From the NCBI GenBank assembly GCA_013115145.1, contig JAAPAO010000072.1:26962-90961 (forward strand): a stretch of 64,000 bases of DNA, written 5' to 3'. The notes beneath the pieces are model-generated. The model had not been told where the DNA came from and searched no databases. It was given only the letters and a program-made list of their open reading frames with translations. This document shows positions 46,701 through 56,784 of the stretch, in pieces. This stretch comes from Perkinsus chesapeaki (taxonomy: Eukaryota; Perkinsozoa; Perkinsida; Perkinsidae). Positions within the stretch are counted from its first letter, which is position 1; every line of letters begins with the position of its first letter. The translations under genes were made by a program, and so were the position numbers.

Positions 46701-49700
46701 GCTCATATGCAGGATGAGTACTATTCAATAATCAACACGCCACAGGCGTGAAAGTTACCTGTAAGCGGCTGAGGTTGATGTCATATTTTCTAGATACAAT
46801 ATTGCTCACTATTTTGAGTTTCTCTATGTAGGATCGCAACTTTACAGTATCATAGAGCACTCGTCCAGCATAACGAGATCTGTTTTTGTTAACGCCCATG
46901 TATACTAACTTCGGTGTATTTATAGAAACTTGCGTTGTTGCGAAACTAGACTCCAGCTACCACACCAGCCATGTCCCTTACTCGTATATATTGCGCACGC
47001 CCTCCACAAAACTACAATAGCGGATATGCTTTTAAAACAGAGCCACCTGGGAGAATGTCCTGCTCCTGGTGTCCGCTCACGTCACATCAAGAAGCAAAGA
47101 AAACGGTGTAGTAGCAGTCACTATGCTGTGTAACAATGTGGCTGCCATATTGGCTCTCAGGAAACTCAGGTTATATGCGGACAAGTGCCGCAACAACGGA
47201 CAAAGCTCATCCTGCCCACTAAGTAAGCGGTATTATTACAAAAGGCCATGAAAATACTTGCTGGGAGCTGCTCATGAGTGGTTCTTGAAGCTGCCGCGCA
47301 CCGTGTACTGTATATCCCGGCTATATCGTAGTTCTGCCACCAAACTATGTTCACGCTGCGTGAATCACACAACTTTTGCCTGAGGCATCTTGTCTCATAC
47401 GATATTACGATAATGCTAAAGTCGTATTATGGCTCAAGATAGCATTAGATTGAGGAGTAGAAACTGAGGTCATGTAGCGAGTAAGGCAACACTAAAAATT
47501 TTAGTGACTCCGTCACGAGAGTCTCGTGGGCCCGGCCCTTTCATAGGGAACTCATTTACAAATTTGCGCGAAGTGATACTAAATTTGGGGGAGTTTCATA
47601 CCCAGCTTCATGGCTTGTGAGCAATCTAGCCCACAGCACTTCCAGTTCTGATTTCCATTCCTCCTCGGCTGTCATATCTGCTCCGCTAGCTCTTAATTCT
47701 TCGTTTTTCCGAGCTAGCCATTCCGGAGACCTGCAGCGGATACTCCCGAAATTGAGATAGTTGCCTATTGGGCAATGCCCAAGCTGTTACCTGAATAGAA
47801 TTTCTCTCGTAGTTGGATATCCCGTAAACAGGGACATCGCCTCTGAGATTGTGCCCGAATTCAATGCTTCATAACAACCAAACAACTTCGCCGCAGCCTT
47901 CTCAATTATCGGCACCTACCAAACCCTGCAATTTCTCTCTACCAGACACTAGCCGATGAAACCCGTGTAATCTACGTTAATAAATAAATCGTCTCACCCA
48001 CAGCTGTCTCCTTGCTGCTTTGGTGTATGCTAGAGTTCCAAGCTTAGTACATGGGAATGTATCATCAACTATTACATTATGCCATATACCATCTCGGCAC
48101 AGCTTGACGACGTACCTTAAAATGATAGACTATCACTCCCCCGATTCGGCGCGTCTTTATAGATCTTACGCGCCAACAGGGTTGTACTGCTTAGAAGCAG
48201 CCAGGATCTTCTCAACCAGCTGAGGTTTCTGCGCCAGTAAACTCAAAGCACCAACAAACCAGCAGTTGCCCAGCGCGCCTGACCACCACGCATTTTCAAT
48301 AGCTTTCTAAACAGATATGATTCCCACCTTGCCGTATGTCGTCAGGAGACGGCTCGCCACGTATAACTTCCCAAGGAGTCCCTCCAATCTACCCAATAAC
48401 CCTTACAAATCTACCCAACTGGAAGGATGACTACCTCCATAGTAACATCGTCTCTGATATCAACAGGCCGTAGCCATTGGCTTGGCCGCGCCTGCAGCAC
48501 TACGAACCCAGCCTCAGCCTTACACCGTCCGCAGACAAGCTTCTTTCCCTCACTAGACTCCGATGATGCCGGTGGCGGATGTCCATGTTTCTGTTCATAC
48601 CTACCGACTCAAGCATGCCCACTAGAGCCTATTGTTGATTGCCATTACACTGTATTATACATTATCTGCAACGTTCCAGGATTCTGCCTCATCTGTTCAG
48701 CCATAACAGGATTGGTAAGCTCTATGTATCTAAAGTTACCAGTAGCCCCCTCCATGGTCCCCCATACCCTACTGAAAGAATGCTCGCATCTCCCTCCTCA
48801 TATCATCCCTCTCCGCCTCTTTTTGAGGATCCTCCGTTGGCAATGGATTGCCATTAAAATGACATTCTTGGCAAGTCCAATGGTTCGCAGAAGCTTCGTC
48901 GAAGTATCTGAGTTCCCCATCACCACATTGCATCCGACGACTGTTGCCATCAGTACTTAATGCACGAATGATACGAATGAAAAAGACCCGAGGCGGCATT
49001 CGACATTTAGAGGCACCCACATTATTAGTAATAATAACCGTCATCAGAGAAGCCGTTCGACTCTCGAGGAATATACCGTTTCTGACGTAATGAGAGATGG
49101 ACTATGGCCAAGACAAAACGAGGGACTATAGGGTGAAAGCTTCTCCCTAGGTCCTTTGAATTTATATTGCTCAATTTCCAAGGTACAGCTAGGCTATCAC
49201 AAATTAACCATAACTGGTATACCGAGTTGAGAAGGACCTTGCTAAATTACAAACCGAGCTGCAAGACTCTAGAAGTCGTACGGTTCAAGCGGAACAAGCA
49301 CCACCTCCCGGCTCCTCTCCCGACTTATTACAAGCTTTTATCCAACGGTGGGAATGAGGGGTCTACAAAATTAGTGCCCATCTCATTACAATACTCATTT
49401 ATATTCTTTAATCCCTCCTCATCAACCTGATCACCAACTCCTTACCACTACTTCAGACCCTAGCCTACCTCCTCTACAGCTGTGAATCTATCGAATTCCG
49501 CTGGTTTAACATCATCGGCATCATCCTTCTCTTTACTACAACCTACCATTTCACATACACCATAACACTTTCCAAACACTACCGACTGCTTTGGTCCTTT
49601 TTCCCCCCTTCACAATCTTCCATCGATTCCCGTAAAGCCTGTAACGTCGCCATACCGATCCACTGTTCATCCCATCCTACCTTAGCTATCTCAGGATCCT

Positions 49701-50302
49701 CTTCAGCTGCCGCTGCCGTGTCAGGATCGGACATGATATACCTGTCAGCAGATAATCATTTTAAACCATAGCAGTAAATAAACGATCTCACACGCACATC
49801 AACGTTGACAAAGTATACTGGAGCTGGGAGCAACACTTTGCATCCTCCCCAATGTGGAACAGCGCTTAAACTATAGCGCTTTAAATGCACCCAGTGCATC
49901 ATCATCAAAGTCGGCCAGAGTCAGCGTTTTACTATAATCTTATTCGTATCATTATCAACATGAATCTTGATGAATTTTTTTCTCAATTAAAATCAGCATA
50001 TTGTTTCCATATCGCCGTTCTCTTACTCCATAGCTTCATCCTTTTCATTGCTCGGTGATACACCCATATCAACATCGTCCCCAAATGCCCCTTCAGCCCA
50101 ATACTCATCAGGGAAATCCTGACCGGTGATATCCCTTCTCTTCCTCCTCCTCTGCTATTACCATAAACTCCATCAGATAGGCCGCTGCAGCTTCCATATT
50201 ACCATTACATCTCCTCAAAGCCACCATACACCTATCCAACGGCTGACCTAATGATGCTGAAAGATACTCCGCCGATGACGAGTCATCCGAGGAACTAGGC
50301 AT
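43757..50302 (-). CDS. CAPN15: Calpain-15-like cysteine protease with N-terminal UBA
   Basis: Calcium-protease family member. Start MPSSSDDSSSAEYL, then a UBA-like segment (PLDRCMVALRRCNGNMEAAA). Next are a FVDPSFPPL calpain-domain opening, a RanBP2-type finger (HWTCQECHFNGN) and SQWLRPVDI. The catalytic Cys is in GALGNCWFVGALSLL. Further motifs are SGTISEAMSLFTGYP and SHEAG/YLLGVACAP, the catalytic His in APHAYSIMDVRE and Asn in LLLRNPWG, and WNGDWSRDS. C-terminal calpain-15 motifs are ASVDITVYQES, VVSSRGSLTTQDTIPP and a tail ending EKKNDN. The full triad is present. Introns are mostly short, but one is 1,434 nt (46168-47601). Confidence 0.85.
44302..44358 (-). other. 57 nt calpain intron with T-arm/B-box
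   Basis: GT-AG intron between SPEKNAT(K) and FQLSLAMAHG. It contains CCCGGGTTCGAATCCGACAG, a B-box and partial T stem, preceded by a short GCA repeat. Confidence 0.7.
46305..46352. repeat. Two adjacent single-base-centred palindromes
   Basis: TAGGTACTGAGT-G-ACTCAGTACCTA (12/1/12) at 46305-46329 and TAGACTCAG-T-CTGAGTCTA (9/1/9) at 46334-46352. Both lie inside the long calpain intron. Confidence 0.95.
47491..47532. repeat. Chain of four small palindromes
   Basis: ACTAAAA-A-TTTTAGT, GTGAC-TCC-GTCAC, CACGAGA-G-TCTCGTG and GGGCCC follow one another with 1-3 nt overlaps, near the 5' end of the long calpain intron. Confidence 0.9.
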
Positions 50303-50387
50303 CTTAAAGAAAAAAACTGATAGCGCTAGCCAAAGATACGGTCCATTTGTCATCCATCCTTCTTGGAAATTCCTATAGAATTGTTAA

Positions 50388-50409
50388 GAGTCCAGTGGAC
50401 TCAGTCCAC
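50388..50409. repeat. Overlapping palindromes between calpain and ENDOV
   Basis: GAGTCCA-G-TGGACTC overlaps GTGGACT-C-AGTCCAC, an alternation of AGTCCA and its complement three times. Confidence 0.95.
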
Positions 50410-50548
50410 TTTCCGTCCAGATTTTCGACCCCCAACAAAACCGCTTGCTTGGCCGCATCACCGGCCAGACCTGAGCCATTCGATGAAGCTGAACTCCCGC
50501 TCATATTAGCCACTCCAACACAAGATGGTTCGCAGCAACAACATGAAT

Positions 50549-51816
50549 TTATTTTTGTGAGGATTCTGATTTTTCTAAATGTTTCCGCATTAGCTCTCTG
50601 GTGGCATGATCGGCTCGTCGGACTGGTTCGGGGACTCTAGAATTGTTACTGCAACATTCAAGACAGATATCAATGGCTGATGGTAGGGATATTTTATGCC
50701 CAATAGAAACGTATCTAATAAGTAACGCACTGTAAAGATCCTGATAACGTTGGGATTTTAGAAAAAGTGAATCTAATGGATATCGCACTATAAAGAAAAA
50801 AGGTATCTAATGGATAGCGCACTATGAAGAAAAAGGGTGTCTAATGGATAGCGCACTATGAAGAAAAAGGGTGTCTAATGGATAGCGCACTATAAATGTT
50901 TTATCCAGAAGAACAAGCCTATGGTTTATTACACTGGATTAATTGCATCATCTGACGACCGCACTGCAGCACCGTGAATAAAACCTGACCACTGAAATCA
51001 CCCAGGCCTGCACGATGGCATACCATCCTCCGAATCTTCAATATAGAAATGATCCCCCATTTGATGAAGCTCCCTATGAGCTCGAGACCTGGCATCATCT
51101 CTTGATGGTAAAGTTGGCATTGAGTAGTAATTCTTAGCCACTCCGATGGAAGGGACCTGATAGAGATGATCAAGGCGAACAAGGAAAACATAGAAAAAGG
51201 TTATGTTGTGTGGGAGCTCCGCCTTAGTCAAGTTTATTGGAGAGGTATGGTATGGACTAATCCAATGCTGAATTTACCAGTGTAAACGAAATACTGTATT
51301 CCAGCAAGTGGCGGTATCCTTCTTACATTAGCAATAACTCCAAGATGGCATGCAGCACCGCATCGTCGGGGATGAAAGATACCATTACCATCCACCATGA
51401 TGAGATCCAATCGTTGAGTACTTGGAACACGGTTTAAGAGTTTAATCATTGGTTGGAACTCTCGAAATGCGAGAAACCCTGGCACATATGGCTGGGTGAG
51501 ATCGACTGTTATATAGTCCTCATAAACGGTTGATAGGGTAGATACTTCAATGATTACTAGACCCTGAGAAAGATACAAAGCTAGGTCGAGTGGGGGCAAC
51601 TGGGAAAAGTGCTACCGCCACGCAGAAATCTTCATGGAAAGTCGGGTCAGATGTTATATCGAGGCCGCCAACGAACTCGCACTGAAAAGATTTCTTTGAG
51701 GTTAGAAAGTCGACCCCCGCAGTTAGCACTTGGAAATCATCGTCTTCATGTGTTATTATTTTATTGCGAATCTCCTCTTGCTCTTCAACCCAATGAGAAG
51801 GAACATTCATATTCAA
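50549..51816 (-). CDS. ENDOV: Endonuclease V
   Basis: Nuclease for inosine-containing nucleic acids (family role). The start region MNMNVPSHWVEEQEEIRNK is followed by FVGGLDITSDP, the first catalytic Asp region. Then come ITVDLTQPYVPGFLAFRE, DLIMVDGNGIFHPRRCG and HLGVIAN/VPSIGVAKNYY. After these, AVRSSDDAINP joins to YVSIGHKISLPSAIDICLE, and RVPEPVRRADHATRELMRK ends the protein. All family blocks are in order and the length is typical. The intron at 50715-50932 contains tandem copies of the downstream splice-acceptor region. The 5' leader carries a tRNA T-arm (51860-51881). Confidence 0.9.
50761..50895. repeat. 34 bp minisatellite of decoy splice acceptors
   Basis: About four tandem copies, with core (plus strand) TCTAATGGATAGCGCACTAT, inside the endonuclease V intron 50715-50932. 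Read in the gene's direction each copy holds CCATTAG followed by A-C/T, matching the true acceptor TTATTAG|ATACG with its exon start. Confidence 0.9.
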
Positions 51817-51859
51817 ATAAGGATAACGAATCCGATAATAACGAGAATAATTACTCTAA

Positions 51860-51881
51860 CCTCGGATCGAACACACGACCT
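51860..51881 (-). other. T-arm/B-box in the endonuclease V leader
   Basis: Sense-strand AGGTCGTGTGTTCGATCCGA, preceded by an anticodon-arm-like TGATACGAAAGG. This closely matches the tRNA-like part of the CDPK intron at 54327-54419. It may lie in a 5' UTR intron. Confidence 0.5.
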
Positions 51882-51960
51882 TTCGTATCACAGTCCGCTG
51901 TCTCCCTCGCTGGACTGCACGCATGTGATTTAAGTATTTCACAATTTTGGTCCCTCTTGT

Positions 51961-53130
51961 AATCTTTTTCCTTCCCCGGATATATTCCGACACTCACTTC
52001 ATAGACTACTCAAATACAAACAGTCGATTCCAGAATAAACATTTTGTAGACTCGGCTGCCTGCTTCATTCACCACCTTAACCTTGCCAGGTATGTTGTAT
52101 TTACCATTAACATTTAGGGAAATCTTAGGCGAGCTTTTCGCTGTCAATAATTTCGCGTTCCCCAAAAACCTCCATCAGGAGTCTATATCGTCTGAGTCAT
52201 AGAAGGGAACTATTCCCGAGAGGAGGGTATCTGATGTTTTCTTTTGCTCTATGAGCATGTTTCCTATCAATATCTACTCGCTTCATCGGATGAAGCGTCA
52301 CAGAAATGTGTTTCTTAGAGGATGAAGTTCACCCCCTAAACCGATTAGCATATTTTCTACTCGTAAAGGAGATCTGGTTATGAATGTTCTATTTGTATAT
52401 AGTTTTATGAAGCCATTCTCATTTGTATACCGTAAATCCAGTTATCGTCCATTAGACCAAAGAGTGAGCTTTGGCAGCACCAGTGAAGGGTCCACTAGAG
52501 CTGGTAGAGATCATTGCAAGTAAGCCTACCGTCATATCTATTGGAGCAAGTGATCTATTTAGGTTCGGATGTGGTAGGCCATGTGCTCAGGGATTCACAG
52601 CCAGTCTCGAAAGGTAGCAGCAATAACAGCGGATACTTCACATACTTCCCCTGTAGACTTCCTACGGGCATTCATTTTCCCCTTTTCATTATTTTTATGG
52701 GTTCGTTATTTCCTGCATTAAACGTTTCTCCCTTGCTTTCCCTTGGCACCATAAGGACGTTGTATTATTTAGTATTTTATAATACTCTTATTAACAATAT
52801 TAATTATGACGTTCAAACATTTATAATACTTTACCTACCTCTCACTATTCTACACCACATCAGGACGTCCCCATCCGAAAATACCTGTTATTCCGTACAA
52901 TTGTCCTTAAAGGCCAATTTCAACAAAATCCCTTAGTCGTACCGAAAAACCGTCTTTGCTGGAAAAATCGGCCGGAATTTTCCGATTTCTCGCCCACTTG
53001 TGAAGGTTGACATATACAAACCGTATACCGGTTCTTACGTTCGATTACACTTCATGGCCGATTGATAGATCTGTTGAACGATAAAAGTATAGTACTACGA
53101 CGTTACTCCTTGTTATTGTAGATACGATGT
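51961..53130 (+). other. Mostly AT-rich spacer
   Basis: A 140-residue plus frame (52514-52936) is hydrophobic and AT-driven. A short coding-like plus stretch (ALAAPVKGPLELVEIIASK near 52470) ends in a donor-like site. No gene model could be completed. Confidence 0.35.
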
Positions 53131-53139
53131 GTGTTGTTG

Positions 53140-53593
53140 GGGGTGTGCTCAGACCAACGGGAAGGGTCCGCATGATCCTCTGTGTAATGTTGTAGAAAAT
53201 ACGATAGAAGTAGGTCTCCGGTTCGGACCCTGGCTGGGGTATTTTTAAACAGGCACCGTCTGTTTCCACAGCCCTTGGTGGCCCTAGTGGATCGGCCTTG
53301 GAGATTGAGGAACGTCTTAAGGAGTTGGCTCGGGAACCTCCTATGGGAGTCGAGGCTCTTCCACAGGAAGGGGGTCTCAATGAGAATGATATGCGCAAAT
53401 TGGTGAGGCTTGACGGAGAGAGTGGTATGAGGTTAAGGTGCAGGTTGACAGGATCTCCGAAGCGGTGGCGGTTAACAATATATCCGATAAGAATCTTCTC
53501 ATCTTGTTTACTCGTTTTTGTGACCAACAGACCGGTGAGTTTCGCACTATGAAGATTTTTAAAAGCGTATCTTTTAGGTTTGATAACCCGTAA
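53140..53593 (+). CDS. Unknown protein, partial model
   Basis: Exon ending GKGPHDPLCNVVENTIE, a 43 nt intron with tRNA T-arm (53210-53252), then APSVSTALGGPSGSALEIEE and LKELAREPPMGVEALPQEG. After a probable 48 nt intron follows EWYEVKVQVDRISEAVAVNN, ending FKSVSFRFDNP. The charged helix and the final beta-rich part are coding-like, but no domain is recognised. The start is not found. A 220-residue antisense frame over the same DNA is taken as a shadow. Confidence 0.45.
53210..53252 (+). other. 43 nt intron with tRNA T-arm
   Basis: GT-AG intron containing GGTCTCCGGTTCGGACCCTG, followed by GGGGTA and a T5 run before the acceptor. The T5 run after the tRNA-like end also resembles a polymerase III terminator. 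Confidence 0.65.
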
Positions 53594-53731
53594 TGAGTAT
53601 CCTTCATTTTGGCGAGCATTGTTAAGGTTCCTGCGTAAATCGCTTAAACGGCACACACCGAAACTTCGGGTTAAAAATGCCGCTCGTGGGGATCGAACTC
53701 GCGTCATATTCCCAGGTCCACCGTGCCTTTC

Positions 53732-56627
53732 ATGTCCTTCGTAACAACTCCTCTGGAGGTGTCAGAAAAGTAAAGGCCATGGGTTCAATCCCGAGCGTCG
53801 GGAATTCTTCAGGTATATAATTTCTTAGAGACAGTCGGCCGAGGAAGCTTCGGTGTAGTTCATAAAGTAGTACACAGAAAAAGTGAACAGGTATAAATCT
53901 TGCAAATCTTGCATTTCCTCAACGCTATTCCAGCTCCGGGTGTGCAAAAGTGTTGACAAAGCGAAGTCGTCGGTGCCGCTGTCCCAACTCGAGGAGGAGA
54001 TTAAAATAATATCGCAATTGGATCATCCAAATGTTATTAAAATATACGAATATTTTGAGGATCCAAAGTAGGGTATACCCCAATTTTGAGAGAGTTTGCG
54101 GAGAGAGCGGTATAGGCATATCCATTTGATAATGGAAGCCTGTTGGGGTGGCGAGCTCTTGTCGGTTATACAGAAAGCAGTTAACAAGGGAGTGTGCCCT
54201 CCTGCGGCTTTTATTGCAGATGTAGGGTGAGGGGGAATTTCGTGGCGCGGTGACTATTTGGTATAGGTTACGAGGGAAGTACTTACAGCGTTGTCATTTA
54301 TGCATAATCAGGGAGTAGTTCATAAGGTGAGACTTTCATGCGAAAGGTCGTGGGTTCGAATCCCATGCCTGTCATCTCTCGATGGAGACAGTTTTTGTGT
54401 CGAATGCAGCAGCTTGTAGGATTTAAAGCCCGAAAATATATTATTTGTCGACATGTCAGCGGAGCGATGTATGTATCCTGGAGGTCCCCCCAGAGCCTCA
54501 GGTTTGGAGGAAGTGTCGGTATGAGATTTACGCTCCTCCTTCATAGGCAACGTTAAAGTTATCGATTTTGGTCTGGCTGAGTTGTTTGCCAGAGACAGTG
54601 ATAAAAGCATGAATGTGAGGAGAGAGAGAGAGAGAGAGCGGTATGCACGCATGCGCATGTATCTTAGGTCGCCGGTACCGCCTTCTATATGGCACCTGAG
54701 ATCTTTAGGCCGCCATTTGATTACAAATGTGACATTTGGAGTCTTGGTATTGTCGTGTAAGATGGAGGTTGATTCGATGACATCTATCACTGAGAAGGTA
54801 TCTTATGCTCACTGGATATCTGCCATTTTTCGGGTCTAGTGTGAGTGAGGTTAAATCTAATGTAATATAAGGGAAGGGCTATTCCTATTACACATCGAAC
54901 ACATCTCCTCCCGTTTAGTACGTCTAGTGTCTGCATCATGTCCAATGCTGAGTTACCCTACCTACTACGTTGGAGAGAAACCTTTCAACCACTTCCACAA
55001 ACTGCCCTTTATCAAGCCTCATCAGTAAAGACCATCCCTGGCTTATCCTTGTTGGTGTGGCAATCTCTGCGGGGTTACCCTCAACAGTAGAGCCCGATGG
55101 ACACTTGAACCTCGAATACCCGTACACTGTCATTCCGTACACTTTGCTGAAATGAGTCGAGTAGACTGCGTTAGCCGTAGACGTGATAGAAGTGATTGAA
55201 AGAAGTATGTCAGGTTTTATATAAGAGGGTTCAATGGCCCGATTATATTTGTAACTCCACGCGGCGGCTTCGGGTTCCAAAAGCGGCTAAGGATTTGGTA
55301 TCCTGTGAAGTTGATTTGAGATTTACTCACATAATAGGTGGAGAGAATGCTGGTTAAAGATCCTGAGCTTAGAGAGGGGGCATCGGAGCTGTTGAAGCAT
55401 CCATGGTTCGATAAAGCATCCTCGAATGGGTCGGGTGGATGGAAGAGTGTAAGGCTGGATGGGCGTCATAGGCCGCCGACATCAGGCGGGCCAGGAGGAT
55501 CTCATACGGTATCTTATTGGGTAGAGAGACGTAGTCCTTATTAGACTCTCCATTGAGCATCTTCATATGAGTGTGTGCAGAAGATGAGGGTGTTGGTTAG
55601 GTTATTAAACTACTATCGGGTGGAGTGGTGGATTGTATGTGCTATTATGCCAGACAAGATGAACTTAAGAAGGCTGTTGTTAACTTAATAGCACATCAAT
55701 GGTCATTTGAAGAACAGGAAAATGTAGTAGGAGTTGGGGGGAATATAGGAGCTGCCTTGTTCATTCGGGATACGCAACCCATGACCGGTTTTACTGACCT
55801 GGAAAGAAGGTCTATAAATGTGGTCGAGTCGAATTAAGTACTGAAGCGGGACCAGACTCCATAGTCAGAGGGACTCCTTCTTTTAGTCATTATTGATGCT
55901 TAGATGTGGGCAAACTGTGGTATGGCAGGTCAGGAATCTCTTTACTGGTCTGGATTTGGATTCGGAAGGTTGTCTACCGGTAACAAGAATGGCTGAAGCG
56001 CTGCAGCAATGCCAAGTTAAAATGAATCCCTCGGATGCGCGGAGAATAGCCTCTGCCATGGATAGAACCGGGGATGGTTGGTGAATGAACTAAAGTCTTA
56101 TCCAGCTCCGCTATTTTAGGGTATATTGGATACACAGAGTTTGTAGCAGCTTGCATTATCCGTGAGTATGAAGTAGCATTTGAATCTGCCAGACTGCCCA
56201 TCCAGGGCGGCTTCAACGTGAAGAGGGTGTCATCAAAGCAGCGTATCGTTCCTTCACTCCATCCAAGCCGACTATTGGGATGAGTAATGCACTGAAGGCC
56301 CCAACTGTACAGGAAGTCGCTGAGGCTCTTTGGGAAGTGCTCGCTGGGGAAAGGTAGATAGGAGCCCAGTGATGGAAGAGGGCACACTACGGTTTGCTCA
56401 GATGTGCATTGACTGACTATTCGGATGAGCCAGATGACAGGCGAGCGAGTAGGGTTAGCTTTATGGTGGGGTAGCGAGAGGAGCCTTCAGGAGCGGTGCC
56501 TGCTCGACCACGAATGTTGGATGTTTCAATGGAAAGGTTTAAAGGATGGATTGAAGAGATGGACGCTAATAATGATGGCTATATCAGCTTTGAGGACTTT
56601 AGACTATGGCTGGCTGGTCAGCAATGA
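53732..56627 (+). CDS. Calcium-dependent protein kinase (CDPK)
   Basis: Start MSFVTTPLE, spliced to [18 protein letters not shown] (glycine loop). Next come [48 protein letters not shown] (HKD variant of the HRD loop), [26 protein letters not shown] and [20 protein letters not shown]. The domain end is [19 protein letters not shown] with LLKHPWF. The junction helix starts [15 protein letters not shown]-hands include [32 protein letters not shown] and [14 protein letters not shown]. The expected activating lysine exon (VAIK) is weak, with CKSVDKAKS at that place. Around 13 introns are needed, including two with tRNA T-arms. Confidence 0.85.
53759..53812 (+). other. 54 nt CDPK intron with T-arm
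   Basis: First CDPK intron, between codons for PLE and VYN. It contains GGCCATGGGTTCAATCCCGA, a B-box with tRNA variable-loop sequence upstream. Confidence 0.7.
54327..54419 (+). other. 93 nt CDPK intron with tRNA 3' half
   Basis: Splits VVHK/DLKPEN. It contains an anticodon-stem-like CATGCG, then AAGGTCGTGGGTTCGAATCC and CATGCCTGTCA, i.e. the 3' half of a tRNA up to an acceptor-like end. Confidence 0.8.
54619..54638. repeat. (GA)n microsatellite in a CDPK intron
   Basis: About ten dinucleotide units immediately after the donor of the intron preceding [11 protein letters not shown]. Confidence 0.9.
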
Positions 56628-56784
56628 GAATCTTTAGCTCAGCCATGCATGATACATAATAGCTTCCTACTATGAATGCGACTCTTAATGCATGTGGCAC
56701 GTATGGTTTCCTTCCATTTATATATTGTGTTTTTCTATCAGTTCACTTAACTCTTTCCAAGTTTTTCCGTTTCTACGTCTATTC

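Noticed and set aside
47491-47601. Calpain gene truncated after SHEAG near the palindrome cluster
   Set aside because: The missing YLLGVACAP, HAYSIMDV and RNPWG blocks were found 1.4 kb further on in phase, so the gene is intact with a long intron.
48427-48960. 177-residue plus-strand frame
   Set aside because: It lies opposite calpain exons with the RanBP2-type finger and shows no domain of its own.
52514-52936. 140-residue hydrophobic plus frame
   Set aside because: It is AT-driven sequence with no splice or domain support.
53045-53707. 220-residue minus-strand frame
   Set aside because: The plus strand has a better splice-consistent model with coding-like exons. The minus frame is Arg/Ser/Pro-rich without motifs.
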